Origin: Streptomyces sp. XY006
GTDB lineage: Bacteria > Actinomycetota > Actinomycetes > Streptomycetales > Streptomycetaceae
Assembly: GCF_002237655.1 (NCBI RefSeq)
Contig: NZ_NOKT01000020.1
Location: 99,860-163,859 of the forward strand
Direction of reading: 5' to 3'
Length of the DNA: 64,000 nucleotides
Below are positions 50,235 to 57,887 of the stretch, one piece after another. Position 1 is the stretch's first letter, and every line of letters begins with the position of its first letter. Below the pieces are notes generated by a model that was given only the letters and a program-made list of their open reading frames with translations, was not told the DNA's origin and ran no database searches. Both the position numbers and the translations under genes were made by a program.

Positions 50235-51179
50235 TCAGCCCTGCCGTACCGCCTCTTCCGCGGCCAGCGGGAAGCGCGTGCCCGTCAGTTCCTCCGAGAC
50301 CCGCCACAGCCGACGGGCCGTCAGCGGGTCGCTGGCGGCGGGGGAACGGCCGACCAGGGTCGGGGCGCCGCGCATCTCGCCGAGGCCGCCGGGGCCGACG
50401 TAGCTCGCCCCGGGCAGGTCCTGCGTGGCGGCGTACAGCGTGGGCAGGGCGCCGGCCTTGTCGTCCTGGGCGACGACCCGGTTGCCCAGGCGCAGCAAGG
50501 CGCGTGCCACCGGGTTGGCCGTGCGGCTCTGGAGGTTGGTGGCGGCGTAGCCGGGGTGGGCGGCCAGGGCCCGGACCGCGGAGCCCGAAGCGGTCAGGCG
50601 GCGCTGCAGTTCCAGCGTGAACAGCAGGTTGGCCAGCTTGGACTGGGCGTAGGCCCGCTGCGGGGTGTAGCCCCCGGTCAGGTCCAGGTCGTCGAAGGCG
50701 ATCCGCACGCCGCCCCAGCGGTGGGCGCCCGAGGAGACGGTGACGACGCGGTCCGTCACATGCGGCAGCAGCAGGTTGGTCAGGGCGAAGTGCCCGAGAT
50801 GGTTCGTGCCGAACTGCATCTCGAAGCCGTCCCTGGTGCGCTGCCGGGGCAGCATCATCACGCCGGCATTGTTGATCAGCAGGTGCAGGGGCTCGTGCCA
50901 GGCGTCGGCGAAGGCCCGTACGGAGGACAGGTCGGCCAGGTCCAGCCGGCGCACCTCCGTGCTGCCCCGCACGGCGGCCGCCGCGGCCCGCCCCCGCTCC
51001 TCGTCCCGCACCGCGAGGACGACGTGCGCGCCCGCCCCGGCCAGCGCGTGGGTCGCGGCCAGCCCGATGCCGCTGTTGGCGCCGGTCACGACGACGGTCC
51101 GCCCCGTGAGGTCGGGCAGGCGGTCCGCCCCGAACGTCTCGTTGCTCCGCGTACTGCGCGTCTTCCGCTCATCGGCCAT
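50235..51179 (-). CDS. short-chain dehydrogenase/reductase
   Basis: 314 aa of classical/retinol-dehydrogenase-like SDR type. The cofactor loop is TGANSGIG, the NNAGV motif appears at LINNAGVMML, and the active-site Ser (VSSGAH) and YxxxK (YAQSK) are in place. The preferred cofactor is probably NADP(H), substrate unknown. It is divergent from the TetR regulator across repeated GACAACAATGCTG sites, so it is likely repressed by it. Confidence 0.92.
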   Translation of the reverse strand: MADERKTRSTRSNETFGADRLPDLTGRTVVVTGANSGIGLAATHALAGAGAHVVLAVRDEERGRAAAAAVRGSTEVRRLDLADLSSVRAFADAWHEPLHLLINNAGVMMLPRQRTRDGFEMQFGTNHLGHFALTNLLLPHVTDRVVTVSSGAHRWGGVRIAFDDLDLTGGYTPQRAYAQSKLANLLFTLELQRRLTASGSAVRALAAHPGYAATNLQSRTANPVARALLRLGNRVVAQDDKAGALPTLYAATQDLPGASYVGPGGLGEMRGAPTLVGRSPAASDPLTARRLWRVSEELTGTRFPLAAEEAVRQG

Positions 51180-51197
51180 GCCTCGAATGTAGGCGCC

Positions 51198-51228
51198 GAC
51201 AACAATGCTGTCAATGACAACAATGCTG
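51198..51228. promoter_or_regulatory. putative TetR operator repeats
   Basis: GACAACAATGCTG occurs at 51198-51210 and 51216-51228 (18 bp apart), and TGTCAATGACA at 51209-51219 is a perfect palindrome. Further GTCAACA half-sites follow. They lie in the divergent TetR/SDR promoter region. Confidence 0.6.
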
Positions 51229-51277
51229 ACAGCGTCAACAAAGATGGCGCCGTCAACATCGAGATACGATGGCGCCC

Positions 51278-51871
51278 ATGCCCGAGAGCCGCCCCTACCA
51301 CCACGGAGACCTGCGCTCCACCCTCCTCGCCGGCGCCGAGCGCACCCTGCGCGAGAAGGGGGCGGGCGCGCTCTCCCTACGGGAACTGGCCCGTGAGGCC
51401 GGCGTGAGCCACGCCGCGCCCGGCCGCCACTTCAAGGACAAGCAGGCCCTGCTCAACGCCCTGGCGCTGAGCGGATACGACCGGCTCGGCCAGGCCCTGG
51501 AGGCCGCCGACGACCCCGCCCTGCCGCTCCAGCGCCGGCTCACCGCCCTCGCCCGGGCCTACCTGGCGTTCTCGCTCGACAACCCCGAGCTGCTGGAACT
51601 CATGTACGCCCGCAAACACGAGCCGGACGCCTCCGAGCAGATGGCCGCGGCCGTCGACCGGACGGTGGGCTCGCTCGAACGGGTCATCGCCGACGCCCAG
51701 GAACGCGGCGAGATTATCGCGGGCGACCCGCAGCACCTCACCCTGCTGACCGGCGCCACCCTCCAGGGCATCGCCTCCTTCGCGGCGGGCGGCATGCTCC
51801 CCGCCGAGACCGCCCTGGACGGCATCGAGGAACTCGTCCACCTCCTGCTGCACGGCCTCAAGCCCCGCTGA
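51278..51871 (+). CDS. TetR-family repressor
   Basis: 197 aa from ATG 51278; ATG 51269 is an alternative 9 bp earlier. The N-terminal helix-turn-helix (LREKGAGALSLRELAREAGV, SHAAPGRHFKDKQALLNAL) is standard TetR, and the C-terminal ligand domain is of the WHG/TetR_C type (ELLELMYARKHEP). It is divergent from the SDR gene, its probable target together with itself. The effector may be the SDR substrate or a related antibiotic-like molecule. Confidence 0.9.
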   Translation: MPESRPYHHGDLRSTLLAGAERTLREKGAGALSLRELAREAGVSHAAPGRHFKDKQALLNALALSGYDRLGQALEAADDPALPLQRRLTALARAYLAFSLDNPELLELMYARKHEPDASEQMAAAVDRTVGSLERVIADAQERGEIIAGDPQHLTLLTGATLQGIASFAAGGMLPAETALDGIEELVHLLLHGLKPR

Positions 51872-52247
51872 CCCGAGGCCGCGCCGGGTAGCCTTCACCC
51901 GGAGAACAACGGCGCGACCACTCACCCGACCAGCCGTCAGAAACCGTTCGGGAAGGTGAGAAAGGTCGCAAGAGGGCACAACGACGGAACCGCACACCAG
52001 GTTTCGCTCAGGCCTCATTGCCCGGCGTGACCTGCCGTGATACACAGAGTGACCATACGATCCTTCGTACACCGTCCGGCGCCTCCCCTTAGGCTCCGGC
52101 GCGGAACGGTGGCAAGGTATTCGTACGAAACCCGCCAACCAATGACGCCAAGTCGACATACGACAGCGTCATCGTCGGCGAGAATGAGGCCTGACCTCTG
52201 CACGACCGCAGAGGATGCGGAACTACCCAACAGGGGCGGTGACTTAC
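51872..52247 (+). promoter_or_regulatory. cmd operon promoter region
   Basis: 376 bp without genes before the cmd cluster. Notable elements are a 10-bp palindrome TTCGTACGAA (52120-52129) and an inverted repeat ATGACGC-N17-GCGTCAT (52142-52172). The cmd cluster is temporally regulated during development, as published, so these are candidate sites for a developmental regulator. Nothing more specific can be assigned. Confidence 0.45.
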
Positions 52248-52556
52248 ATGCTCTTTGCGGCCGACAAGGGAGACATCAACACCATCATCGGCGGGATCGC
52301 TCCGGACTGGGGCCCCTTCGGCAGCCTGGGCAACGAGGCCAAGGTGATGATCGAGGTGGTCATGGCGGTCGCCATCCTGATCTGCCTCGGCATCGCCATC
52401 TGGGGCGCCGCCAAGCAGCGCATCGGTGCCACGGCCCTGCGGGACACCTTCAGCGCGGAGCAGGGCAAGGGCCTCATCATCGCCGGACTCACCGGAGTCT
52501 TCATCATCGGTTCCCTCGGCACGCTGTTCACCATCGTGTACGGCATGGCCGTGTAG
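52248..52556 (+). CDS. cmdF: small membrane protein CmdF (VirB2/pilin-like)
   Basis: 102 aa from ATG 52248; an earlier in-frame start at 52215 is possible. Two long hydrophobic helices (VMIEVVMAVAILICLGIAIWG and GKGLIIAGLTGVFIIGSLGTL in part) are separated by a short polar loop, KQRIGATALRDTFSAEQ. This is the topology of VirB2/TrbC-type pilins. Named by synteny with S. coelicolor cmdABCDEF (SCO4126-4131), a cluster whose mutants have reported defects in sporulation and septation. The pilin comparison is my inference. Confidence 0.8.
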   Translation: MLFAADKGDINTIIGGIAPDWGPFGSLGNEAKVMIEVVMAVAILICLGIAIWGAAKQRIGATALRDTFSAEQGKGLIIAGLTGVFIIGSLGTLFTIVYGMAV

Positions 52557-52745
52557 GCCGGGCACCGTCCGTCCCGGCCGGACACGCCCGGCTCCCCCTC
52601 CCTCCCACCCGCCCGTCGTGCCCACCGGCTGAGGTTGCGTTTCCCTGATGTCGAGTCACCACACCGCGCCCGCGCGGGAACCAGCACGGCTACCGTCGTA
52701 CGAGGAGCACGTGAATCCGTACGACGGCGAGGGGGCGTACGCGGC

Positions 52746-53576
52746 ATGAGTCTCGGCGACGAGCGTGAGACCTCCGGCGGCTACGGCGGCACGGGCCAGA
52801 CCCGCACCCGCCTGCCCGACCCGGCCACGGACCCCTACGGCACCCCCCGCCGCCCCCCACGCTCCTCCCGCAGCCTGGTCACGGTGGTCGGCGTAGTGGT
52901 CCTCCTGATCGCAGCCATCGCCTTCGCGAACCGCGGCGACGACGCTTCCGAGGGCAACGCCCCGGAAAGCGAAAAGGCAAAGAGCACAGCAACGGCGCCC
53001 TCGGGCAAGCGTCCTGTGGGCTCCAAGACGAGCGACATCCCCACGGGCTATTCCCAGGACGAGCAGGGGGCCCAGTCCGCGGCCACCAACTACGGCATCG
53101 CCCTCGGTTCGGCCGACATGTACAACACGAAGAAGCGCCACGCGATCGTCAACACCGTCTACGCGCCCGACGTCGTCGCCACCCAGTTGTCGGCGTTCGA
53201 TCGGGCCTACTCCAGCCCGAGCTTCCTCGAGAAGCTCGGGCTGAACAAGGACGGCATCGCGCCGAGCGGTCAGACCTTCGTGTCGCGCGTCATCCCGGTC
53301 GGCACCAAGGTCACCTCCTTCGGCGGCAGCACCGCCACCGTCGCGCTCTGGTACACCTCCCTCTTCGGCCTGTCAGGTGAGGGCTCCACCAACCCTGTGA
53401 CGGAGAGTTGGTACACGACGACCTACCAGCTGAAGTGGGTCGCTGGTGACTGGAAGGTCACCGACTTCACCCAGGAGGACGGCCCGGTCCCGGTCGGGCG
53501 TGACCAAAGAGCCTCCACCGCAGAGGACATGACCAAGGCTGTCGAGGAGTACGGAGGGTTCACCTATGCCCGGTAG
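52746..53576 (+). CDS. cmdE: membrane protein CmdE (VirB8/TcpC-like)
   Basis: 276 aa. Cytoplasmic N-terminus (about 40 residues), one helix (LVTVVGVVVLLIAAIAFA), then a soluble extracytoplasmic domain with NTF2-like features: AATNYGIALGSADMYNT, VALWYTSLFG and WYTTTYQLKWVAGDWKVTDF. The bitopic NTF2-like arrangement is that of VirB8/TcpC assembly proteins of conjugation systems. ATG 52746 is chosen because it opens the conserved region. The 3' end overlaps the next gene by 11 bp. Confidence 0.85.
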   Translation: MSLGDERETSGGYGGTGQTRTRLPDPATDPYGTPRRPPRSSRSLVTVVGVVVLLIAAIAFANRGDDASEGNAPESEKAKSTATAPSGKRPVGSKTSDIPTGYSQDEQGAQSAATNYGIALGSADMYNTKKRHAIVNTVYAPDVVATQLSAFDRAYSSPSFLEKLGLNKDGIAPSGQTFVSRVIPVGTKVTSFGGSTATVALWYTSLFGLSGEGSTNPVTESWYTTTYQLKWVAGDWKVTDFTQEDGPVPVGRDQRASTAEDMTKAVEEYGGFTYAR

Positions 53577-54897
53577 GCATCACGTACTCAAGCTCGGCGC
53601 GGCTGTCGCGGCGGTGCAGACGGCCACGGTCCTGCTGGCCACTCGCGCCTTCGCCGCGCCCACTCCCTCCCCGTCGCCCAGCAACAACGCCTGCGACCTG
53701 CTCAGGGGCGAGGCCAGGGAGATCTGCGAAGGCGACACCGGCAGCGGAAGCGGTACGGGGGGAGGAAACCCCTCCATCAACCCCACCTCCACCCTCGACC
53801 CCCTCTCCTCCCTCGCCAAGGGCTGTGCCGACGCCGCCGCATGGACCGTCGACAAGCTCAGCGACGCCGTGAAGGAGACCGCCAACGTCGACTTCACCAA
53901 CCCCAAGTTCCTCCAGCAGTACGCCGTCGTCTTCGCCGCCTCGACGATCCTCACCCTGCTGCTCTGGCTCCTGGCCGTCGCCAAGCGAGCCGTCCGCGGC
54001 GTCCCCCTGACCACCGCCCTGTCCGAAGCCATCGGCTTCCTCTGGCTGACGGTGCTCGCCTCCGCCTTCACCCCCCTGATCCTCTACACCGTCGTCTCCG
54101 CCACCGACGGCATCACCGAGGTCCTCGCCAAAGCCACCGGCGACCAGACCGACGCCTTCTTCGGCACCTTCTCCGAGGCCCTCAAGAAGGGCGAGGACAT
54201 CGGCGGCGGCCCCATCATGCTGATCGTCGTCTCCCTGGTCAGCATCCTCGCCGCCGGCGTCCTCTGGCTGGAACTCGTCATCCGCGCGGCCCTCCTCTAC
54301 GTCGGCGCCCTCCTCGGCACCGTCGTCTACGCCGGCCTCGTCGACAAGAACCTCTGGGGCCACGTCCGCCGCTGGGCCGGCATCATGATCGCGGTCATCC
54401 TCGTGAAGCCCGTGATCGTCATCGTCCTCGGCCTGGCCGGCGCGCTCTCCGCCGACGACGGCCCCGACGCCTTCTCCGCCGTCGTCTCCGGCCTCGCCAT
54501 CATCCTGCTCGCCATCTTCGCCAGCGCGATGATCTACCGCTTCGTCCCCGGCTTCGGAGACGAGATCGCCGGCTCCCGCAACAACCGCATCATGCAGGGC
54601 GCCGAAAGCAAGGCCGCGGCCGTCATCAGCTCCCCGGCCTCCCTGGTCGCGCAGGGCATCAAGACCCACAGCACCCGCGCAGACCACAACGGCGGAGGCA
54701 GCCAGTCCTCCGCCCCCCGCCCCAGCAACCCCGCATCCGGCGGGGTCGCCGCGCACAGCGCGCGCACCTCGAACGGCGGCGGCGGATCTGTCCCCTCCGC
54801 CGCACCCGCACCCCGTTCGAGCAGCCCCGTCAACACTCCCCACGCCAGCAGCACCCGCAACAGCAGTACCAACCGCACGGGAGGTGAAGGGCGTTGA
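53566..54897 (+). CDS. cmdD: polytopic membrane protein CmdD (VirB6/TrbL-like)
   Basis: 443 aa. A cleavable-looking signal (LKLGAAVAAVQTATVLLATRAFAA in part), a Gly/Pro linker, then about six helices (FLQQYAVVFAASTILTLLLW, FLWLTVLASAFTPLILYTVV, MLIVVSLVSILAAGVLWLEL in part) and a ~110-residue disordered Ser/Pro/Gly tail. Size and topology match VirB6/TrbL channel components. It overlaps cmdE and, via GTGA, cmdC. Confidence 0.85.
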   Translation: MPGRHHVLKLGAAVAAVQTATVLLATRAFAAPTPSPSPSNNACDLLRGEAREICEGDTGSGSGTGGGNPSINPTSTLDPLSSLAKGCADAAAWTVDKLSDAVKETANVDFTNPKFLQQYAVVFAASTILTLLLWLLAVAKRAVRGVPLTTALSEAIGFLWLTVLASAFTPLILYTVVSATDGITEVLAKATGDQTDAFFGTFSEALKKGEDIGGGPIMLIVVSLVSILAAGVLWLELVIRAALLYVGALLGTVVYAGLVDKNLWGHVRRWAGIMIAVILVKPVIVIVLGLAGALSADDGPDAFSAVVSGLAIILLAIFASAMIYRFVPGFGDEIAGSRNNRIMQGAESKAAAVISSPASLVAQGIKTHSTRADHNGGGSQSSAPRPSNPASGGVAAHSARTSNGGGGSVPSAAPAPRSSSPVNTPHASSTRNSSTNRTGGEGR

Positions 54898-56450
54898 CGA
54901 CCGAGTCCCACGTGTCCCATCCGGTCACGCCCCGCCGGACATATCTGATCGGTCGCGCCCGGCCGAACGCGATCATCGGCCGCAACCGCGAGACCGGCGA
55001 GATCGCACTGATCGTCATCGGCGCGTTCCTCGGCATGATGTGCGGACTCCTCGTCCCGGTGCTGTCCCTGCGCATCGTGCTGCTCGCCGGGTTCCCGATG
55101 CTGGCGCTGGCCGCGGTCTACGTGCCGTACAAGCACCGCACGTTCTACAAGTGGTTCGAGATCAACCGCAGCTACAAGCGCACCCTCAAGCAGGGCGCCG
55201 CCTACCGCTCCACCGCCGTCGAGGCCGGCACCCGGCTCGACGGCCGCGAGGTCGAGGTCGGCCCGCCCCCCGGCATCGGCCGCATCACCTGGCTCTCCGC
55301 CCCCTTCGGACCCGACGAGATCGCCGTCCTGCTGCACGCCGACCGCAAGACCGTCACCGCCGCCATCGAGATCGAGGGCCCCGGCGTCGGCCTGCGCGAC
55401 AGCGAGGACCAGGAGGCCCTGGTCGACCGCTTCGGCACCCTCCTCAAGCACGTGGCCAACGGCGACGGCTTCGTCACCCGCCTGCAGATGCTCGCCCGCA
55501 CCCTGCCCGCCGATCCCGACGCCCACGCCAAGGACGTCGCCGTCCGCGGCGACGACAAGGCCCTGCCCTGGCTGCAGGAGTCCTACGACCAGCTCCAGTC
55601 GATGGTGTCGACCAGCAGCGAGCAGCACCGCGCCTACCTCGTCGCCTGCATGCACTACACCCGCGACCTCGCCGCCGAGGCCAACGCCATGGCCCGGGCC
55701 GCCCGCGCCCACGGCGGCAAGGTCGACCGCGACGCCGGACTCGCCGTCGTCATGGCCCGCGAGCTGACCGACATCTGCTCGCGCCTGCAGGAGGCCGACA
55801 TCCGCGTCCGCCAGCCCCTCGGCCAGAGCCGGCTGTCCTCTCTGATCCACTCCATGTACGACCCGGACCACCCGATCGACCACATCCAGGCCATGACCAA
55901 GCGCAACGCCTGGCCGGCCGAGCTGGACGCCATGGAGCCCACCTACCTCCAGGCCAAGACGCGCGAGTCCTCCACCCGCGCCCCCTGGTGCCACGCCACC
56001 GCCTGGGTGAAGGAGTGGCCGATGACCCCCGTCGGCGTCAACTTCCTCGCCCCGCTGCTCGTCCACACCCCGGACGTCATCCGCACGGTCGCCGTCACCA
56101 TGGACCTCGAACCCACCGAGGTCGCCATCGAGCGCATGCTCACCGAGAAGACCAACGACGAGGCCGAGGCGTCCCGCGCCGCCAAGATGAACCGCACGGT
56201 CGACCCCCGTGACGTGGCCGCCCACTCCCGGCTCGACCAGCGCGGCGAGGACCTCGCCAGCGGCGCCGCCGGCGTCAACCTCGTCGGCTACATCACCGTC
56301 AGCTCCCGCAACCCCGACGCGCTCGCCCGCGACAAACGCACGATAAGGGCCTCCGCGGGCAAGTCGTACCTCAAGCTGGAATGGTGCGACCGCGAGCACC
56401 ACCGCGCCTTCGTGAACACCCTTCCCTTCGCCACCGGCATCCGGAGGTAG
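54894..56450 (+). CDS. cmdC: CmdC: PrgI/VirB3-like helices fused to a VirB4 N-terminal-like domain
   Basis: 518 aa, GTG start overlapping cmdD. Two close helices near the N-terminus (EIALIVIGAFLGMMCGLLVP, VLLAGFPMLALAAVYVP) followed by KHRTFYKWFEINRSYKR match the SCO6880/PrgI-like membrane head. The long soluble part resembles the N-terminal region of VirB4 ATPases, ending with LEWCDREHHRAFVNTLPF, the position where a VirB4 ATPase domain would begin; the next gene supplies that domain after 6 bp. There is no P-loop here. Confidence 0.8.
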   Translation: MTTESHVSHPVTPRRTYLIGRARPNAIIGRNRETGEIALIVIGAFLGMMCGLLVPVLSLRIVLLAGFPMLALAAVYVPYKHRTFYKWFEINRSYKRTLKQGAAYRSTAVEAGTRLDGREVEVGPPPGIGRITWLSAPFGPDEIAVLLHADRKTVTAAIEIEGPGVGLRDSEDQEALVDRFGTLLKHVANGDGFVTRLQMLARTLPADPDAHAKDVAVRGDDKALPWLQESYDQLQSMVSTSSEQHRAYLVACMHYTRDLAAEANAMARAARAHGGKVDRDAGLAVVMARELTDICSRLQEADIRVRQPLGQSRLSSLIHSMYDPDHPIDHIQAMTKRNAWPAELDAMEPTYLQAKTRESSTRAPWCHATAWVKEWPMTPVGVNFLAPLLVHTPDVIRTVAVTMDLEPTEVAIERMLTEKTNDEAEASRAAKMNRTVDPRDVAAHSRLDQRGEDLASGAAGVNLVGYITVSSRNPDALARDKRTIRASAGKSYLKLEWCDREHHRAFVNTLPFATGIRR

Positions 56451-56456
56451 GACCTG

Positions 56457-57866
56457 ATGCGGGACCCGCTGTCCGTCCTCACCGAGGCCTTCACGTCCTT
56501 CCTCTTCGGGAAGGTCGAGACGACCCGGCTCCCGGTGCGCACGTCCACGGGCCAGGCCCAGGCGGTCTACCTCCCGACCGCCGCCCCCGGCCTCGGCGAC
56601 TCCGGCGTCATCATCGGCCGCGAGGTGTACTCCGGCAAGGGCTACATCTACGACCCCTTCCAGCTCTACGGCCAGCAACTGCCCGCCCCCCACTGGCTGG
56701 TCCTCGGGGAGTCCGGCAACGGCAAGTCGGCGCTGGAGAAGACGTACGTCCTGCGCCAGCTCCGCTTCCGCGACCGCCAGGTCGTCGTCCTGGACGCCCA
56801 GGGCGAGGACGGCGTCGGCGAGTGGAACCTCATCGCCCAGGAGCTGGGGATAACTCCCATCCGCCTGGACCCCATGGCCGCCCTGGACATGGGCATCCGC
56901 CTCAACCCGCTCGACCCCGCGATCACCACCACGGGCCAGCTCGCGCTGCTCCGCACGATCATCGAGGTCGCGATGGGCCACGGCCTGGACGAGCGCTCCG
57001 GCTTCGCGCTCAAGGTCGCGCACGCCTACGTCAACGAGACGATCACCGACCGCCAGCCGGTCCTCACCGACATCGTCGAGCAGCTGCGCCACCCCGAGCC
57101 CGAATCGGCCGAGGCGATGAACGTCGCCATAGACGACGTCCGCGCCTGGGGCCTCGACGTCGCCCTGGTCCTGGACCGCCTGGTCGACGGTGACCTGCGC
57201 GGCATGTTCGACGGCCCCACGACGGTCGGCATCGACCTCGACGCCCCGCTGATCGTCTTCGACCTCTCGCACATCGACCGCAACTCCATCGCCATGCCCA
57301 TCCTCATGGCCATCGTCGGCGTGTGGCTGGAGCACACCTGGATCCGCCCCGACCGGAAGAAGCGCATCTTCCTGGTCGAGGAGGCCTGGCACATCATCAA
57401 CAGCCCCTTCGTGGCCCAGCTGTTCCAGCGCCTGCTGAAGTTCGGCCGCCGCCTCGGCCTGTCCTTCGTCGCGGTCGTCCACCACCTCTCCGACGTCGTC
57501 GACGGCGCGGCGGCGAAGGAAGCCGCGGCGATCCTGAAGATGGCGTCGACCAGGACGATCTACGCCCAGAAAGCCGACGAGGCCAGGGCCACCGGCCGGG
57601 TCCTCGGCCTGCCCCGCTGGGCGGTCGAGATCATCCCGACCCTCACCCCGGGCATCGCCGTCTGGGACGTCAACGGCAACGTCCAGGTCGTCAAACACCT
57701 GGTCACGGAGACCGAACGCCCGCTGGTCTTCACCGACCGCGCGATGACGGAGTCCTCCGCCGACCTCACGGACGACGCCCTGCACGCCGCCGAGATCGAG
57801 GCGGAGGAACGGGCCGCGGCCTTCGTGGAACACCACCTGGGCGACTCCGAGTCGACGGTGGCGTAG
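56457..57866 (+). CDS. cmdB: CmdB: VirB4/TraC-like ATPase
   Basis: 469 aa. The segment GVIIGREVYSGKGYIYDPFQLY followed by the Walker A GESGNGKS (about 84-91) and a Walker B FLVEEAWHIIN is typical for VirB4. HHLSDVVDGAAAKEAAAIL and the YAQKADEARAT region match the arginine-finger half. The published CmdB is a membrane-located ATP/GTP-binding protein whose ATPase motif is required. It probably forms a hexamer energising the cmd machine, with CmdC providing its N-terminal half. Confidence 0.9.
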   Translation: MRDPLSVLTEAFTSFLFGKVETTRLPVRTSTGQAQAVYLPTAAPGLGDSGVIIGREVYSGKGYIYDPFQLYGQQLPAPHWLVLGESGNGKSALEKTYVLRQLRFRDRQVVVLDAQGEDGVGEWNLIAQELGITPIRLDPMAALDMGIRLNPLDPAITTTGQLALLRTIIEVAMGHGLDERSGFALKVAHAYVNETITDRQPVLTDIVEQLRHPEPESAEAMNVAIDDVRAWGLDVALVLDRLVDGDLRGMFDGPTTVGIDLDAPLIVFDLSHIDRNSIAMPILMAIVGVWLEHTWIRPDRKKRIFLVEEAWHIINSPFVAQLFQRLLKFGRRLGLSFVAVVHHLSDVVDGAAAKEAAAILKMASTRTIYAQKADEARATGRVLGLPRWAVEIIPTLTPGIAVWDVNGNVQVVKHLVTETERPLVFTDRAMTESSADLTDDALHAAEIEAEERAAAFVEHHLGDSESTVA

Positions 57867-57887
57867 GCGTACGCAGGGGAGGAACGC

